A stretch of DNA of 64,000 nt from Ferrovibrio sp. (GTDB taxonomy: Bacteria; Pseudomonadota; Alphaproteobacteria; Ferrovibrionales; Ferrovibrionaceae). Location: assembly GCA_017991315.1 (NCBI GenBank), contig JAGOQS010000003.1:186001-250000 (forward strand), given 5' to 3'. The notes beneath the pieces were generated by a model. The model was not told where the DNA came from. It did no database searches and saw only the letters and a program-made list of their open reading frames with translations. The stretch's first letter is position 1; every line of letters starts with the position of its first letter. The translations under genes were made by a program, and so were the position numbers. Of this stretch, positions 31,770 to 38,991 are shown piece after piece.

Positions 31770-32486
31770 GTGGAGCATGGGGGCTTTGGCGTGGACGGCG
31801 GTGAACTGATTGAGATTTCCGGCAAGGTAAAGTGGTTCAATGCCGTTAAGGGCTTCGGTTTCGTGAGCCCGATAGATGATTCCGGCGACATCTTTCTGCA
31901 TCTCTCCTGCCTGCGGCAGGCAGGATACGAGACGCTCGATGAGGGTGTGACGCTGGTGCTCGAAGTCGTACGCCGCCCCAAGGGCATGCAGGCCGTACGC
32001 ATCCTTTCCGTCGATACCAGCACGGCGGCGCCCTCGGGTGCCGGTGGCGGTGGCGGCGGTGATCGCGGCCCGCGCCGTGGACCGCGCGAAGACCGCGGTT
32101 TTGGCGGCGGTTTTGATCGTGGCGATCGTGGTGGCTTTGGCGGCGGTTTCGACCGTGGCGACCGTGGCGGTTTCGGCGGCCGTGGTGATCGCGGCGACCG
32201 TGGCGGCTTCGGCGGCGGCGGCGGTTTCGGCGGCGCTGATCGCGGCGCGCCGCGCTTTCCCAGCGTGGTTGCCACCGGTGAATTCTTCGAGGCCAAGGTG
32301 AAGTGGTTCAACGCCGTGAAGGGGTATGGCTTCGTGTCGCGCGGCGATGGCGGCCAGGACATCTTCGTGCACATGGAAGTGCTGCGCCGCGAGGGCATCA
32401 ACGAATTGCAGCCCGGCCAGTCGGTGCGGGTGCGCGTCGGCCAGGGCCCGAAGGGGCCGCAGGTGGCCGAGATCCGCATGAGCTGA
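31770..32486 (+). CDS. Protein with two cold-shock domains joined by an Arg/Gly-rich linker
   Basis: The protein is 238 aa and starts at GTG with AAAGGA eight bases upstream. Cold-shock domain 1 (about residues 14-74) has GKVKWFNAVKGFGFVSP (RNP1) and DIFLHLSCL (RNP2). Domain 2 (about 172-236) has AKVKWFNAVKGYGFVSRG and DIFVHMEVLRR. Between them lie about 80 residues of RGG-type repeat, five or so units of FGGGFDRGDRGG. Cold-shock domains bind single-stranded RNA or DNA, and RGG linkers add binding and can drive condensation. Double-CSD proteins occur in alphaproteobacteria, but the long RGG linker is unusual. It is a single gene closed by a strong terminator. Confidence 0.9.
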   Translation: MEHGGFGVDGGELIEISGKVKWFNAVKGFGFVSPIDDSGDIFLHLSCLRQAGYETLDEGVTLVLEVVRRPKGMQAVRILSVDTSTAAPSGAGGGGGGDRGPRRGPREDRGFGGGFDRGDRGGFGGGFDRGDRGGFGGRGDRGDRGGFGGGGGFGGADRGAPRFPSVVATGEFFEAKVKWFNAVKGYGFVSRGDGGQDIFVHMEVLRREGINELQPGQSVRVRVGQGPKGPQVAEIRMS

Positions 32487-32525
32487 GCGCCTGTAAGGGC
32501 GGTATGCTCTGAACACGCTAATGTG

Positions 32526-32555
32526 AAAAGCGCCGGGTTCCGCCCGGCGCTTTTT
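32526..32555 (+). terminator. Rho-independent terminator of the cold-shock gene
   Basis: A 12-bp perfect stem (AAAAGCGCCGGG with CCCGGCGCTTTT, 5-nt loop) continues into TTTTTCTTT, 39 bases after the stop. It is a textbook intrinsic terminator, and the A-rich foot also suits the opposite direction for the convergent PAS gene. Confidence 0.88.
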
Positions 32556-32603
32556 CTTTGTGCAGGCGATGCCTGCAACCTGATCTAGGAAAGCGGCTTG
32601 GCG

Positions 32604-33134
32604 TCAGCCGCGCCGCTTCGGTGGCGGCAACTGCACGCGGTCCAGGTCGGGATTGTTGGGATAGCCGTTTAATACCAGGATCACATCCACCGTCTCGCCA
32701 TCATCGGCAAGCGGAAAGTAGACGCGTTCGGAATCCATGAACTCGCGGTCGCGGAACGGCATCGGGAAGCGGTCGTAAAAGGCCTTGGCGGTATCGACCA
32801 CGAAATTCATGTTGCTCAGCACGCGTTCGAGATAAGCCGGCGCCGAGGCATCCTGCACGGTGACGCCGGTGAAGTTATGGCCGATGGCCTCGACATGGCG
32901 GCTGCCCATCAGGCGGTAGCGGAATTCGCGCTCGCTGCCAGATCCGCTGCCTGAGCGGTGTACATCGACCAGGACGATGAACGGCAGCAGCGCGCGCAGG
33001 TCCAGCGGATCAAGCTGGCGCCGCGAGGGAAGTTTCCCCGCCGGCGCCAAACTCTCCAGGTAATCGCGCATCCAGGCAAACCGCGGATGCAGCGATTCAA
33101 ACGGGACGAGTTGCTCTTTCTCCTTGGGTACCAA
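32604..33134 (-). CDS. PAS-domain protein of unknown output (PAS_5-like)
   Basis: This is a 176-aa protein with a single PAS-like domain and no output domain. Blocks are HPRFAWMRDYLESLAPAG and then LDLRALLPFIVLVDV. Then come EFRYRLMGSRHVEAIGHNFTG and FPMPFRDREFMDSERVYFPL, the pattern of the short PAS proteins common in Rhodospirillales. No ATG is available near the N-terminus. A TTG at 33132-33134 has GGGGGA 7 bases upstream and is preferred. The longer TTG at 33177-33179 has its purine run directly abutting and is less likely. Ligand and partner are unknown. Confidence 0.75.
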   Translation of the reverse strand: MVPKEKEQLVPFESLHPRFAWMRDYLESLAPAGKLPSRRQLDPLDLRALLPFIVLVDVHRSGSGSGSEREFRYRLMGSRHVEAIGHNFTGVTVQDASAPAYLERVLSNMNFVVDTAKAFYDRFPMPFRDREFMDSERVYFPLADDGETVDVILVLNGYPNNPDLDRVQLPPPKRRG

Positions 33135-33314
33135 GTGGTATTCCCCCAGGTGTTGCTCCGTGCAGAGATTAGGACTCAACCTCCCGCTGCGTCACCTGGA
33201 ATCTCGCTTTCTATTGCATTGGAAAGCGATTTATCGTCTTTTACGATTATTTCCTCATGCTTTTAGTTGAGTAAGTGCCATTACCCTATCTGAAAAATCC
33301 TTTAAACGCAGCAA

Positions 33315-34256
33315 TCAGGGCAGTTCCACCGCGTAGGATGCAACCGGCAAAGCCTGCTTGATCATGCCCTGTTTCACCAGGTAGTCGGCGAAGCGGGCGT
33401 AGCGGCGCGTATCCAGTGCGCGCGGGCTTTGGGCGAAACGCGGGATCGTGTCGCGCCAGGCGCGGCGGTTGAGTTCGTCATTCAGGGTTTTGTTGTTCTT
33501 GATGAAATGCTGCCAGCTCTTTTCCGGGTTGTTGTGGATATAGGCGGTGGCTTCCTCCAGTGCGTCGAGCAGGCGCGACAGGCGCGCGTCCTTCAACTTG
33601 TCGGCATGGGCCACCAGGATCAGTTCGTCATAGAGCGGCACCCCGTGATCTTCGGGATAGAAGGCGCGGCCGGGCTTGCCGGCAATGTCCATCTGGTTGA
33701 GTTCGAAATTGCGGAAGGCGCCGATCACGCCATCGACCTGGCCGGCGAAGATCGCCGGCGAGAGCGAGAAATTCACATTCACCAGCGTCACGTCGCTGAG
33801 CTTGACGCCATAGCCTTCCAGCATGGTCTTGAGCAGCGCATCCTCGAAGCCGCCGACGGAATAGCCGATCTTCTTGCCCTTGAGATCGGCGAGCGATTTC
33901 ACCGGGCCGCTGCCGAGTACGACAAGGCTGTTCAGCGGTGTTGCCACCACGGTTCCGATGCGGCGCAGCGGCAGGCCCTGGCCGACCTGCACATGCAGTT
34001 GCGGCTGATAGGAGATCGCGGCATCGGCCTTGCCGGCGGCGACCAGCTTCGGCGGATCGTTGGGATCGGCCGGCGCAATCAGGTCGACCTGCAATTCATG
34101 GCGGTCGAAGAAGCCGGCTTCCTTGGCGACCACGAAGGGCGCGTGGTCGGGATTGACGAACCAGTCCAGCAGCAGGGTGAATTTGTCATGGGCGTGTGCC
34201 GGCGCCGTGGCGAGAAGGCCGAGGCCGAACAGAGTGGTAAGCAGAGTTTTGCGCAT
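33315..34256 (-). CDS. thiY: ABC transporter substrate-binding protein, ThiY-like
   Basis: This is a 313-aa periplasmic binding protein with signal MRKTLLTTLFGLGLLATAPA. It belongs to the NMT1/ThiY family: FTLLLDWFVNPDHAPFVVAKEAGFFDRHEL near residues 26-55, then DAAISYQPQLHVQVGQGLPL, GKKIGYSVGGFEDALLKTML and GKPGRAFYPEDHGVPLYDEL. It likely captures a thiamine precursor such as N-formyl-4-amino-5-aminomethyl-2-methylpyrimidine (ThiY) or the HMP moiety. The assignment is supported by the TPP riboswitch upstream of the operon. It is the third gene of the operon, two bases after the permease stop. Exact ligand within the family is inferred. Confidence 0.9.
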   Translation of the reverse strand: MRKTLLTTLFGLGLLATAPAHAHDKFTLLLDWFVNPDHAPFVVAKEAGFFDRHELQVDLIAPADPNDPPKLVAAGKADAAISYQPQLHVQVGQGLPLRRIGTVVATPLNSLVVLGSGPVKSLADLKGKKIGYSVGGFEDALLKTMLEGYGVKLSDVTLVNVNFSLSPAIFAGQVDGVIGAFRNFELNQMDIAGKPGRAFYPEDHGVPLYDELILVAHADKLKDARLSRLLDALEEATAYIHNNPEKSWQHFIKNNKTLNDELNRRAWRDTIPRFAQSPRALDTRRYARFADYLVKQGMIKQALPVASYAVELP

Positions 34257-34258
34257 GA

Positions 34259-35032
34259 TCAGGATTCCTCGGTGCTGCGAAGGGAAAGATGGCTGTCGGC
34301 CTGCCAGGGCAGCAGGCGGCGGCTGAGATAATCAACGATGGCGTAGAGCGATACGGCGCAGAGCGCGAGCGCGAACAAGGCGGCGAACATCACGTCGATC
34401 TGCACCCGCGCATTGGCCTGCAGCATGACATAGCCCAAGCCAGCGGAGGCGCCGACCCATTCGCCGATCACGGCGCCGATCGGTGCCACGGCGGCGGCAA
34501 CCTTGAGGCCGCTGAACAGGCTGGGCAACGCCGCCATCAGGCGGATCTCGCTCAACACGCGCAGGCGGTGCTGGCGCGCATCGGCGGTCATCACGCGGGC
34601 CAGGTCGAGCAGGCCGGGATCGGTGCGGCGCAAGCCATCGTAGAGCGTCACGGCGACGGGGAAGAAGATGATCAGCAGGGCCATGGCGACCTTCGAAGCC
34701 AGGCCATAGCCGAACCACAGCACCAGCAAAGGCGCCAGCGCGAAGACCGGCACGGCCTGACTGGCTACCAGCAGCGGCAGCAGCCAGCGCCGCGCGCGGG
34801 TTGAAAGCAGCAAGGCCAAGGCGGCAGAAGCGCCAAGCAGCGCGCCGAGCAGCAGCCCGATCAGCATTTCCGCCACCGTGACGGCGGCATTGCGCGCCAG
34901 CATCTCGATATGCAGCGCGAAGGCCTGCGCCACGGCGCTGGGCGGCGGCAGCAGATAGCTCGGAATAGCGAAACCGCGCACGACGGCTTCCCATACAGCC
35001 AACAGCCCGGCGAGCGTAAGCAGCGGTCTCAT
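34259..35032 (-). CDS. thiX: ABC transporter permease, ThiX-like
   Basis: This is a 257-aa inner-membrane permease with about six helices (MRPLLTLAGLLAVWEAVVRG at the start, then LIGLLLGALLGASAALALLL and on). The EAA loop that contacts the ATPase is visible in VAPIGAVIGEWVGASAGLGYVML near residues 183-205. It belongs to the SsuC/TauC/ThiX group. It starts within the end of the ATPase gene (ATGA overlap of 4 bp), so expression is coupled and falls under the TPP riboswitch. Together with ThiY and ThiZ it should import a pyrimidine precursor of thiamine. Confidence 0.9.
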   Translation of the reverse strand: MRPLLTLAGLLAVWEAVVRGFAIPSYLLPPPSAVAQAFALHIEMLARNAAVTVAEMLIGLLLGALLGASAALALLLSTRARRWLLPLLVASQAVPVFALAPLLVLWFGYGLASKVAMALLIIFFPVAVTLYDGLRRTDPGLLDLARVMTADARQHRLRVLSEIRLMAALPSLFSGLKVAAAVAPIGAVIGEWVGASAGLGYVMLQANARVQIDVMFAALFALALCAVSLYAIVDYLSRRLLPWQADSHLSLRSTEES

Positions 35033-35748
35033 GCGGCCTCCGCCAGCAAAGTGGCCTGGATGGCGCGGAGCGCTGCTACATGCTCGGGCGCCAGCACGTC
35101 GCGCGGGCGGGCGCCGCTCGGTTCGGCGGCCAGCGTCAGCGTCGCCGGCGTGCCGGCCAGGATGTAGACATGGTCGGCGAGGCTAAGCGCCTCGGCCGGA
35201 TCATGGGTGACGAAGATGACACAGCGCTCGGCCAGCAATTCGGCGCTGAGCTGATGCAGCTTGCGCTTGTTGACGAGGTCGAGCGCGGCGAAGGGTTCGT
35301 CCATCAGCACCAGCGGGCGGTCTTCCATCAGCGTGCGGGCCAAAGCCGCGCGCTGGCGCATGCCGCCGGAAAGCGTGGCGGGCAGGGAGTTCTCCCGGCC
35401 ACTCAAGCCGACCTGACCGAGCAGCGCGCGGGCGCGTTCGGTATCGGCTGTCTCGCCGCGCAGGCGGGCGCCGAGGCAGAGATTGTCCACCAGTGGCAGC
35501 CAGGGCAGCAGCAGGTCGGTCTGCGCCATCCAGGCGATGCGGCCGCGCAGGTCCGGCGTTACGCGCGCCTGAGGCAACAGGCCGGCCAGGGCGCGCAGCA
35601 TTGTGCTCTTGCCGATGCCGCTCTGGCCCAGCACGGCGATCCAGCGCCCCGGCGCCAGATCGAGCGCAAAAGGCGCCAGCACCGCCTGGGAGCCAAAGGC
35701 CAGGGCGGAATCGGAATGGACGGAAGTGGGTAAGGTATCGTGCCGCAC
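35029..35748 (-). CDS. thiZ: ABC transporter ATP-binding protein, ThiZ-like
   Basis: This is a 239-aa ATPase. Walker A is VLGQSGIGKSTMLRAL near residues 38-53, the Q loop lies in WMAQTDLLLPWLP, the signature is LSGGMRQRAALARTLM near 125-140, Walker B is RPLVLMDEPFAALDLVNK, and the H loop is FVTHDPAEALSLAD. It energises uptake by the permease at 34259. The start is GTG at 35746-35748, nine bases after AAGGGA, which is part of the conserved 3' end of the TPP riboswitch. Ligand binding would therefore hide the ribosome site directly. Confidence 0.92.
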   Translation of the reverse strand: MRHDTLPTSVHSDSALAFGSQAVLAPFALDLAPGRWIAVLGQSGIGKSTMLRALAGLLPQARVTPDLRGRIAWMAQTDLLLPWLPLVDNLCLGARLRGETADTERARALLGQVGLSGRENSLPATLSGGMRQRAALARTLMEDRPLVLMDEPFAALDLVNKRKLHQLSAELLAERCVIFVTHDPAEALSLADHVYILAGTPATLTLAAEPSGARPRDVLAPEHVAALRAIQATLLAEAA

Positions 35749-35751
35749 GCC

Positions 35752-35848
35752 GCTGAATCCCTTGCGCCGGCATTACCCGGATCAGGTTCGAGGGGTCGTC
35801 CGCTTGCGCGAACCTCTCAGCCGACCATCGGCTCCCCCTCAGGGCTTG
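35752..35848 (-). promoter_or_regulatory. TPP riboswitch (THI element) controlling thiZXY
   Basis: On the minus strand the conserved THI core is plain: GGGGGAGCC, then GGCTGAGAGG, then ACCCCTCGAACCTGATC, then CGGGTAATGCCGGCG and AAGGGATTCAG. This gives the P2-P3 CUGAGA pyrimidine-sensing loop and the P4-P5 pyrophosphate arm. The 3' end, including AAGGGA, lies only a few bases before the GTG of the ATPase gene. Control is therefore most likely translational, with high thiamine pyrophosphate shutting the transporter operon. Confidence 0.95.
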
Positions 35849-35885
35849 GGCCTAAGTATAGCCGACGCGCCCCTCTAGGCAACCG

Positions 35886-37037
35886 ATGCCGGCTCGCTAC
35901 ATTAAGGGGGTGAGCCAGCCCCTGTTCATCGGCAACGAGATCTACCGCCATTCCAGCCTGGGTGGAAAACACCCGCTGTCGATCCCGCGCGTCTCGACGG
36001 TGATGGATCTGTGCCGCACGCTCGGCTGGGTGGAGGCGGCGAATTATGCCGAAAGCCGCCCGGCGACGCCGGCGGAACTGACGCGCTACCACGCGCCGGA
36101 TTACGTCGCCGCCGTGCAGCGCGCCGAGCGGGTGCTGGCGATCCCGGAGGATGAGTCGGTCCGTTATAATCTCGGGCGCGGCGGCAATCCGATCTACGGC
36201 ACCATGTTCCGCCGTCCGGCCACCGGCGTCGGCGCCAGCCTGATGGCGGCGCGGCGCCTGCTGGCCGAGCCCGGCATCATCTACAGCCCCGGTGGTGGCA
36301 CCCATCATGGCCGCCGCGCCCAGGCTTCCGGCTTCTGCTATTTCAACGATGCCGTGGTGGCGATCCTGGCCTTGCTGGATGGTGGCCTTGAACGGGTGGC
36401 CTATGTCGATCTCGACGTGCATCACGGCGATGGCGTCGAGGAAGCCTTCCGCGACGATCCGCACGTGCTGTTCATCTCGGTCCATGAAGCCGGGCGCTGG
36501 CCGCGTTCCGGCGCCGCCGAGGACCATGGCCTCGGCAACCTGTTCAATTTCCCGGTGCCGCCAGGCATGAACGACACCGAGATGGCGCATCTGGTGGGCG
36601 AGGCGATTGTGCCGCTGGTCGCCGGGTTCCGGCCCGAGGCCCTGCTGATCCAGTGCGGCGCCGATGCCCTGGCCGAGGATCCCCTGGGCAAGCAGCTTCT
36701 GTCCAACCGGGCTTTGTGGCAGGCCGTGGCGGCGCTCAAGGGCCTGGCGCCCCGGCTGTTGGTCACCGGGGGCGGCGGCTATAATCCCTGGTCGGTGGCG
36801 CGTTGCTGGAGCGGCATCTGGGCCGGCTTGAGCGGCCAGGAAATACCTGACCGGCTGCCGGCGGCGGCGGAAAGCCTGTTGCGCAGTTTGAGCTGGAACC
36901 ATTCGACCGGACGTAATCCGCCGGATAGCTGGTTCACCACGCTGGCGGATGCACCGCGCCCGGGGGCGTTGCGGGACGAGGTGAGGGCGCTCGCCGCCCT
37001 GGCTAAAAGTGTCGGGGCTAAAAGCATTGGTATATGA
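35886..37037 (+). CDS. Histone deacetylase-family protein, AcuC-like
   Basis: This is a 383-aa arginase/deacetylase-fold hydrolase. Key blocks are GGGTHHGRRAQASGFCYFND near residues 136-155 with the paired histidines and the catalytic region, VAYVDLDVHHGDGVEEAF with the zinc-binding Asp-x-His, FISVHEAG, QCGADALAEDPL with the second zinc aspartate, and LLVTGGGGYNP. These match bacterial class I HDAC-like proteins such as AcuC, which deacetylates acetyl-CoA synthetase; others act on acetylpolyamines. The ATG has no good ribosome site; a GTG at 35910 just after AAGGGG is an alternative start. The DUF192 gene follows by seven bases. Confidence 0.88.
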   Translation: MPARYIKGVSQPLFIGNEIYRHSSLGGKHPLSIPRVSTVMDLCRTLGWVEAANYAESRPATPAELTRYHAPDYVAAVQRAERVLAIPEDESVRYNLGRGGNPIYGTMFRRPATGVGASLMAARRLLAEPGIIYSPGGGTHHGRRAQASGFCYFNDAVVAILALLDGGLERVAYVDLDVHHGDGVEEAFRDDPHVLFISVHEAGRWPRSGAAEDHGLGNLFNFPVPPGMNDTEMAHLVGEAIVPLVAGFRPEALLIQCGADALAEDPLGKQLLSNRALWQAVAALKGLAPRLLVTGGGGYNPWSVARCWSGIWAGLSGQEIPDRLPAAAESLLRSLSWNHSTGRNPPDSWFTTLADAPRPGALRDEVRALAALAKSVGAKSIGI

Positions 37038-37044
37038 GGGGATT

Positions 37045-37527
37045 ATGCTGCGTCGTTGTTTTCTTGCTTTAACTCTTGTGCTGGCCCTGCTGAGTGGCCA
37101 GGCAGGTCAGGGTGACGCCTGGGCGCAGCCGCAGACCGGCCTGCCGGTCTCTGATCTGGTGATCAACACGGCGGCCGGGCCGAAGAAATTCCGTGTCGAG
37201 CTGGCGAACACCGATGCCAGCCGCAGCCGGGGCATGATGTTCCGCACCCAGATGGCGCCCGATGCCGGCATGCTGTTCGACTTCTTCACCGAGCAGCCGG
37301 CCTCCTTCTGGATGCGCAACACCCTGATTCCGCTCGACATGATCTTCATCAAGGCCGATGGCACGATCCTCAATATCCACCAGCGCGCCATCCCCCATGA
37401 CGAGACCAGCATCAACTCCGCCGGCCCGGTGCGGGCGGTGCTGGAAGTGAATGGCGGCACCGCCTCGCGCCTCGGCATCAAGCCGGGCGACAAGGTCGAC
37501 CATGCCATTTTCGGCCGGAAGCCCTGA
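37045..37527 (+). CDS. DUF192 exported protein
   Basis: This is a 160-aa protein with signal MLRRCFLALTLVLALLSGQA, cleaved near DAWAQ. The mature part is a single DUF192 domain: FRVELANTDASRSRGMMFRT, FDFFTEQPASFWMRNTLIPL with the conserved W-M-x-N-T near residue 93, DMIFIKADGTILNIHQRA, and VLEVNGGTASRLGIKPGDK. The function of the family is unknown; it is common beside metabolic genes in proteobacteria. GAGGGG lies three to four bases before the ATG. The gene immediately follows the HDAC-like gene and ends 66 bp before tRNA-Pro. Confidence 0.88.
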   Translation: MLRRCFLALTLVLALLSGQAGQGDAWAQPQTGLPVSDLVINTAAGPKKFRVELANTDASRSRGMMFRTQMAPDAGMLFDFFTEQPASFWMRNTLIPLDMIFIKADGTILNIHQRAIPHDETSINSAGPVRAVLEVNGGTASRLGIKPGDKVDHAIFGRKP

Positions 37528-37593
37528 GCTTAAAGCCCTGGCCGGAAAGGCTAGTCCGAGGCCCGGGCGGCATGCTAATAACCGGCGCGATTG

Positions 37594-37670
37594 CGGGGTG
37601 TAGCTCAGCCTGGTAGAGCGCCTGCTTTGGGAGCAGGAAGCCGGGGGTTCAAATCCTCTCACCCCGACCA
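37594..37670 (+). tRNA. tRNA-Pro (anticodon TGG)
   Basis: The gene has a 7-bp acceptor (CGGGGTG with CACCCCG), a D arm, an anticodon stem CCTGC/GCAGG with TGG at 37628-37630, and a T loop TTCAAAT. The 3' CCA is encoded. The T stem holds G-T wobbles. The 3' 45 bases are repeated at 38476 with two differences, marking this gene as an integration site. Confidence 0.95.
37626..37670 (+). repeat. att repeat, left copy (3' end of tRNA-Pro)
   Basis: This is the 45-base segment from the anticodon loop to CCA of tRNA-Pro. It restores the tRNA after integration. It differs from the right copy at 37645 (G for A) and 37661 (A for G). Confidence 0.85.
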
Positions 37671-37727
37671 ATCTTTTCAATCTGTTGGCAATAAAATCTA
37701 ACATTAACGATTAAGCCGCACGGCGAA

Positions 37728-37746
37728 TCCTGAAAAATCCTGAAAA
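37728..37746. repeat. AT-rich direct repeat flanking the integrase, tRNA-side copy
   Basis: Two tandem units TCCTGAAAAA/TCCTGAAAA lie here. On the integrase coding strand each unit reads TTTTCAGGA. Matching units occur at the opposite end of the fragment at 38315-38350. Confidence 0.75.
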
Positions 37747-38314
37747 TTATTGACGCCCGCGAATCAAAATTACCTTGGGGGGTAAGCCCAGGCACGGCCG
37801 CAAAAATACCGGCGGCGGCCTCGCGGACTGCTCGCTGTTTTTCCTCCATGGACATATGTTCGTAACCGATATAGGCCCGCGTGGTCTCAATGTTGGCGTG
37901 ACCGAGCATCTGTTGAAGCTGCTCTAACTCGACCCCATTACGATACGCCTGGGTGGCAAAGGTGTGCCGCAGATCGTGGATGTGGAACCCCTTCACTCGC
38001 TGTCGCTTGTCGGTTACGGGCACGCCGATGTAGCGCAGCGCGCTATGAAAAGACAGACGTAAGGAGTCGAAGGGGAGCGGCTTCCCAATCTCGCTACGAG
38101 GGCAATTTTGGGGAGTGTAAAGGAACACGCGCCCGGTAGCTTTCGGCCCCTGCGCCTTAAGCATTTCGACAACCTGTAAGGGCAGTGCGACCTCCAGGAT
38201 TTTGCCGTCGGGGGTATCCGATTTAACGCGCAATTTTAAGACCGGATCGGTGATGCCGGGGGCGCCCTGGCGGGCGGGATGGCCCCACCGAATTACTTCC
38301 ACATGCAAATTTGA

Positions 38315-38350
38315 TCCTGAAAAATCTGTCCTGAAAAATCCTGAAAAATT
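38315..38350. repeat. AT-rich direct repeat flanking the integrase, distal copy
   Basis: Three units of TCCTGAAAAA (at 38315, 38329 and 38339) lie at the broken 5' end of the integrase. They are in the same orientation as the pair at 37728. They may be recombinase arm sites, or the scar of the deletion that truncated the gene. Confidence 0.75.
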
Positions 38351-38475
38351 GTTCGACATACGGATGCAATAGTTCGCCTACAGCAGCAATGAGAACATGA
38401 GGCTTGTGTAGGTATAGCCCGATAATCAAAGAAAAACCCGCCGGATCAATTGCTTGCTTCGGCGGTTCATTCTAA

Positions 38476-38520
38476 TTTGGGAGCAGGAAGCCGGAGGTTC
38501 AAATCCTCTCGCCCCGACCA
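38476..38520 (+). repeat. att repeat, right copy
   Basis: This is the second copy of the tRNA-Pro 3' segment, from TTTGGGAGCAGG to CCGACCA. It lacks the 5' half of the tRNA, so it is not a tRNA gene. Its T-stem sequence GGAGG pairs better with CCTCT than the version in the intact tRNA. Confidence 0.85.
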
Positions 38521-38562
38521 GCCATACCGGGCATATTTGCCTGAATCGACAAGAGGTTCGCC

Positions 38563-38856
38563 ATGCTTGCGCGCATCTATCAGCCGGCCAAGACGGCCAT
38601 GCAGTCCGGTCGTGCCAAGACCAAGCAGTGGGTGCTGGAATATGATGCTGCCGGCAACCGCTTCGTCGAGCCGCTGATGGGCTGGACCGGTTCCACCACC
38701 ACGCTCGGCCAGTTGGTGCTGAAATTCGACAGCAAGGAATTGGCGATTGCCTATGCCGAGAAGCGCGGCATCGCCTTTGAAGTGGAAGAGCCGCACGAGA
38801 GAATCCTCGCCCGCCGCGCCTATGCCGATAACTACGCCTTCAACCGCGTGCGCTGA
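38563..38856 (+). CDS. ETC complex I subunit, NDUFS4-like
   Basis: This is a 97-aa homologue of the NDUFS4 (18-kDa) accessory subunit of NADH:ubiquinone oxidoreductase. Among bacteria it is characteristic of alphaproteobacteria. Blocks are MLARIYQPAKTAMQSGRAKT, WVLEYDAAGNRFVEPLMGWTG near residues 23-43, and LKFDSKELAIAYAEKRGIAFEV, closing in PYADNYAFNR-like text (YADNYAFNRVR). It binds near the NADH-oxidising arm on the cytoplasmic side and stabilises it. No other nuo genes are in the window. It lies 42 bp past the right att repeat and just before tRNA-Arg. Confidence 0.93.
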   Translation: MLARIYQPAKTAMQSGRAKTKQWVLEYDAAGNRFVEPLMGWTGSTTTLGQLVLKFDSKELAIAYAEKRGIAFEVEEPHERILARRAYADNYAFNRVR

Positions 38857-38889
38857 TTTTTAAGGGCGCGCGGGCTAGACTGATTCCGG

Positions 38890-38966
38890 GTGCCCTTAGC
38901 TCAGTTGGATAGAGCAGCCGCCTTCTAAGCGGCAGGTCGGTGGTTCGAATCCACCAGGGCACGCCA
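38890..38966 (+). tRNA. tRNA-Arg (anticodon TCT)
   Basis: The gene has an acceptor of 7 bp (GTGCCCT with AGGGCAC), anticodon stem GCCGC/GCGGC with TCT at 38924-38926, a T loop TTCGAAT, and an encoded CCA. It reads AGA codons. Confidence 0.97.
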
Positions 38967-38991
38967 ACCTCGAGCTCCCCCCCCTGCCGCC

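Larger units (their letters stand above)
37649..38359 (-). pseudogene. Truncated tyrosine recombinase (phage-type integrase) fragment
   Basis: About 236 codons are open. They include the C-terminal catalytic part of a tyrosine integrase: GFHIHDLRHTFATQAYRNG (box II H-x-x-R) and LEQLQQMLGHANIETTRAYI followed by G-Y, with the nucleophilic Tyr in the RAYIGY segment. The N-terminal core-binding domain and the box I arginine are missing; the first 20 codons are instead made of the AT-rich direct repeat. The end of the reading frame runs into tRNA-Pro in antisense. Full-length relatives are 350-400 aa, so this copy should be inactive. It encodes the recombinase of the element described at 37626-38520. 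Confidence 0.85.
37626..38520. mobile_element. Remnant integrative element at tRNA-Pro, bounded by 45-bp att repeats
   Basis: Direct repeats lie at 37626-37670 (inside tRNA-Pro) and 38476-38520, 43 of 45 bases alike. They start TTTGGGAGCAGGAAGCCGG and end CCCCGACCA. Between them lie only a truncated tyrosine recombinase reading toward the tRNA and short AT-rich repeats. This is the layout of an element that recombined into the tRNA 3' end and then lost its interior. It measures about 850 bp from att to att and carries no other gene. Confidence 0.85.

Noticed and set aside
32080-32250. Near-tandem GC-rich repeat that might be a DNA element
   Set aside because: It is fully in frame and encodes the RGG-type linker of the double cold-shock protein.
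38450-38520. Second tRNA-Pro gene
   Set aside because: Only the 3' 45 bases are present. The acceptor 5' strand and D arm are missing. It is an att duplicate.
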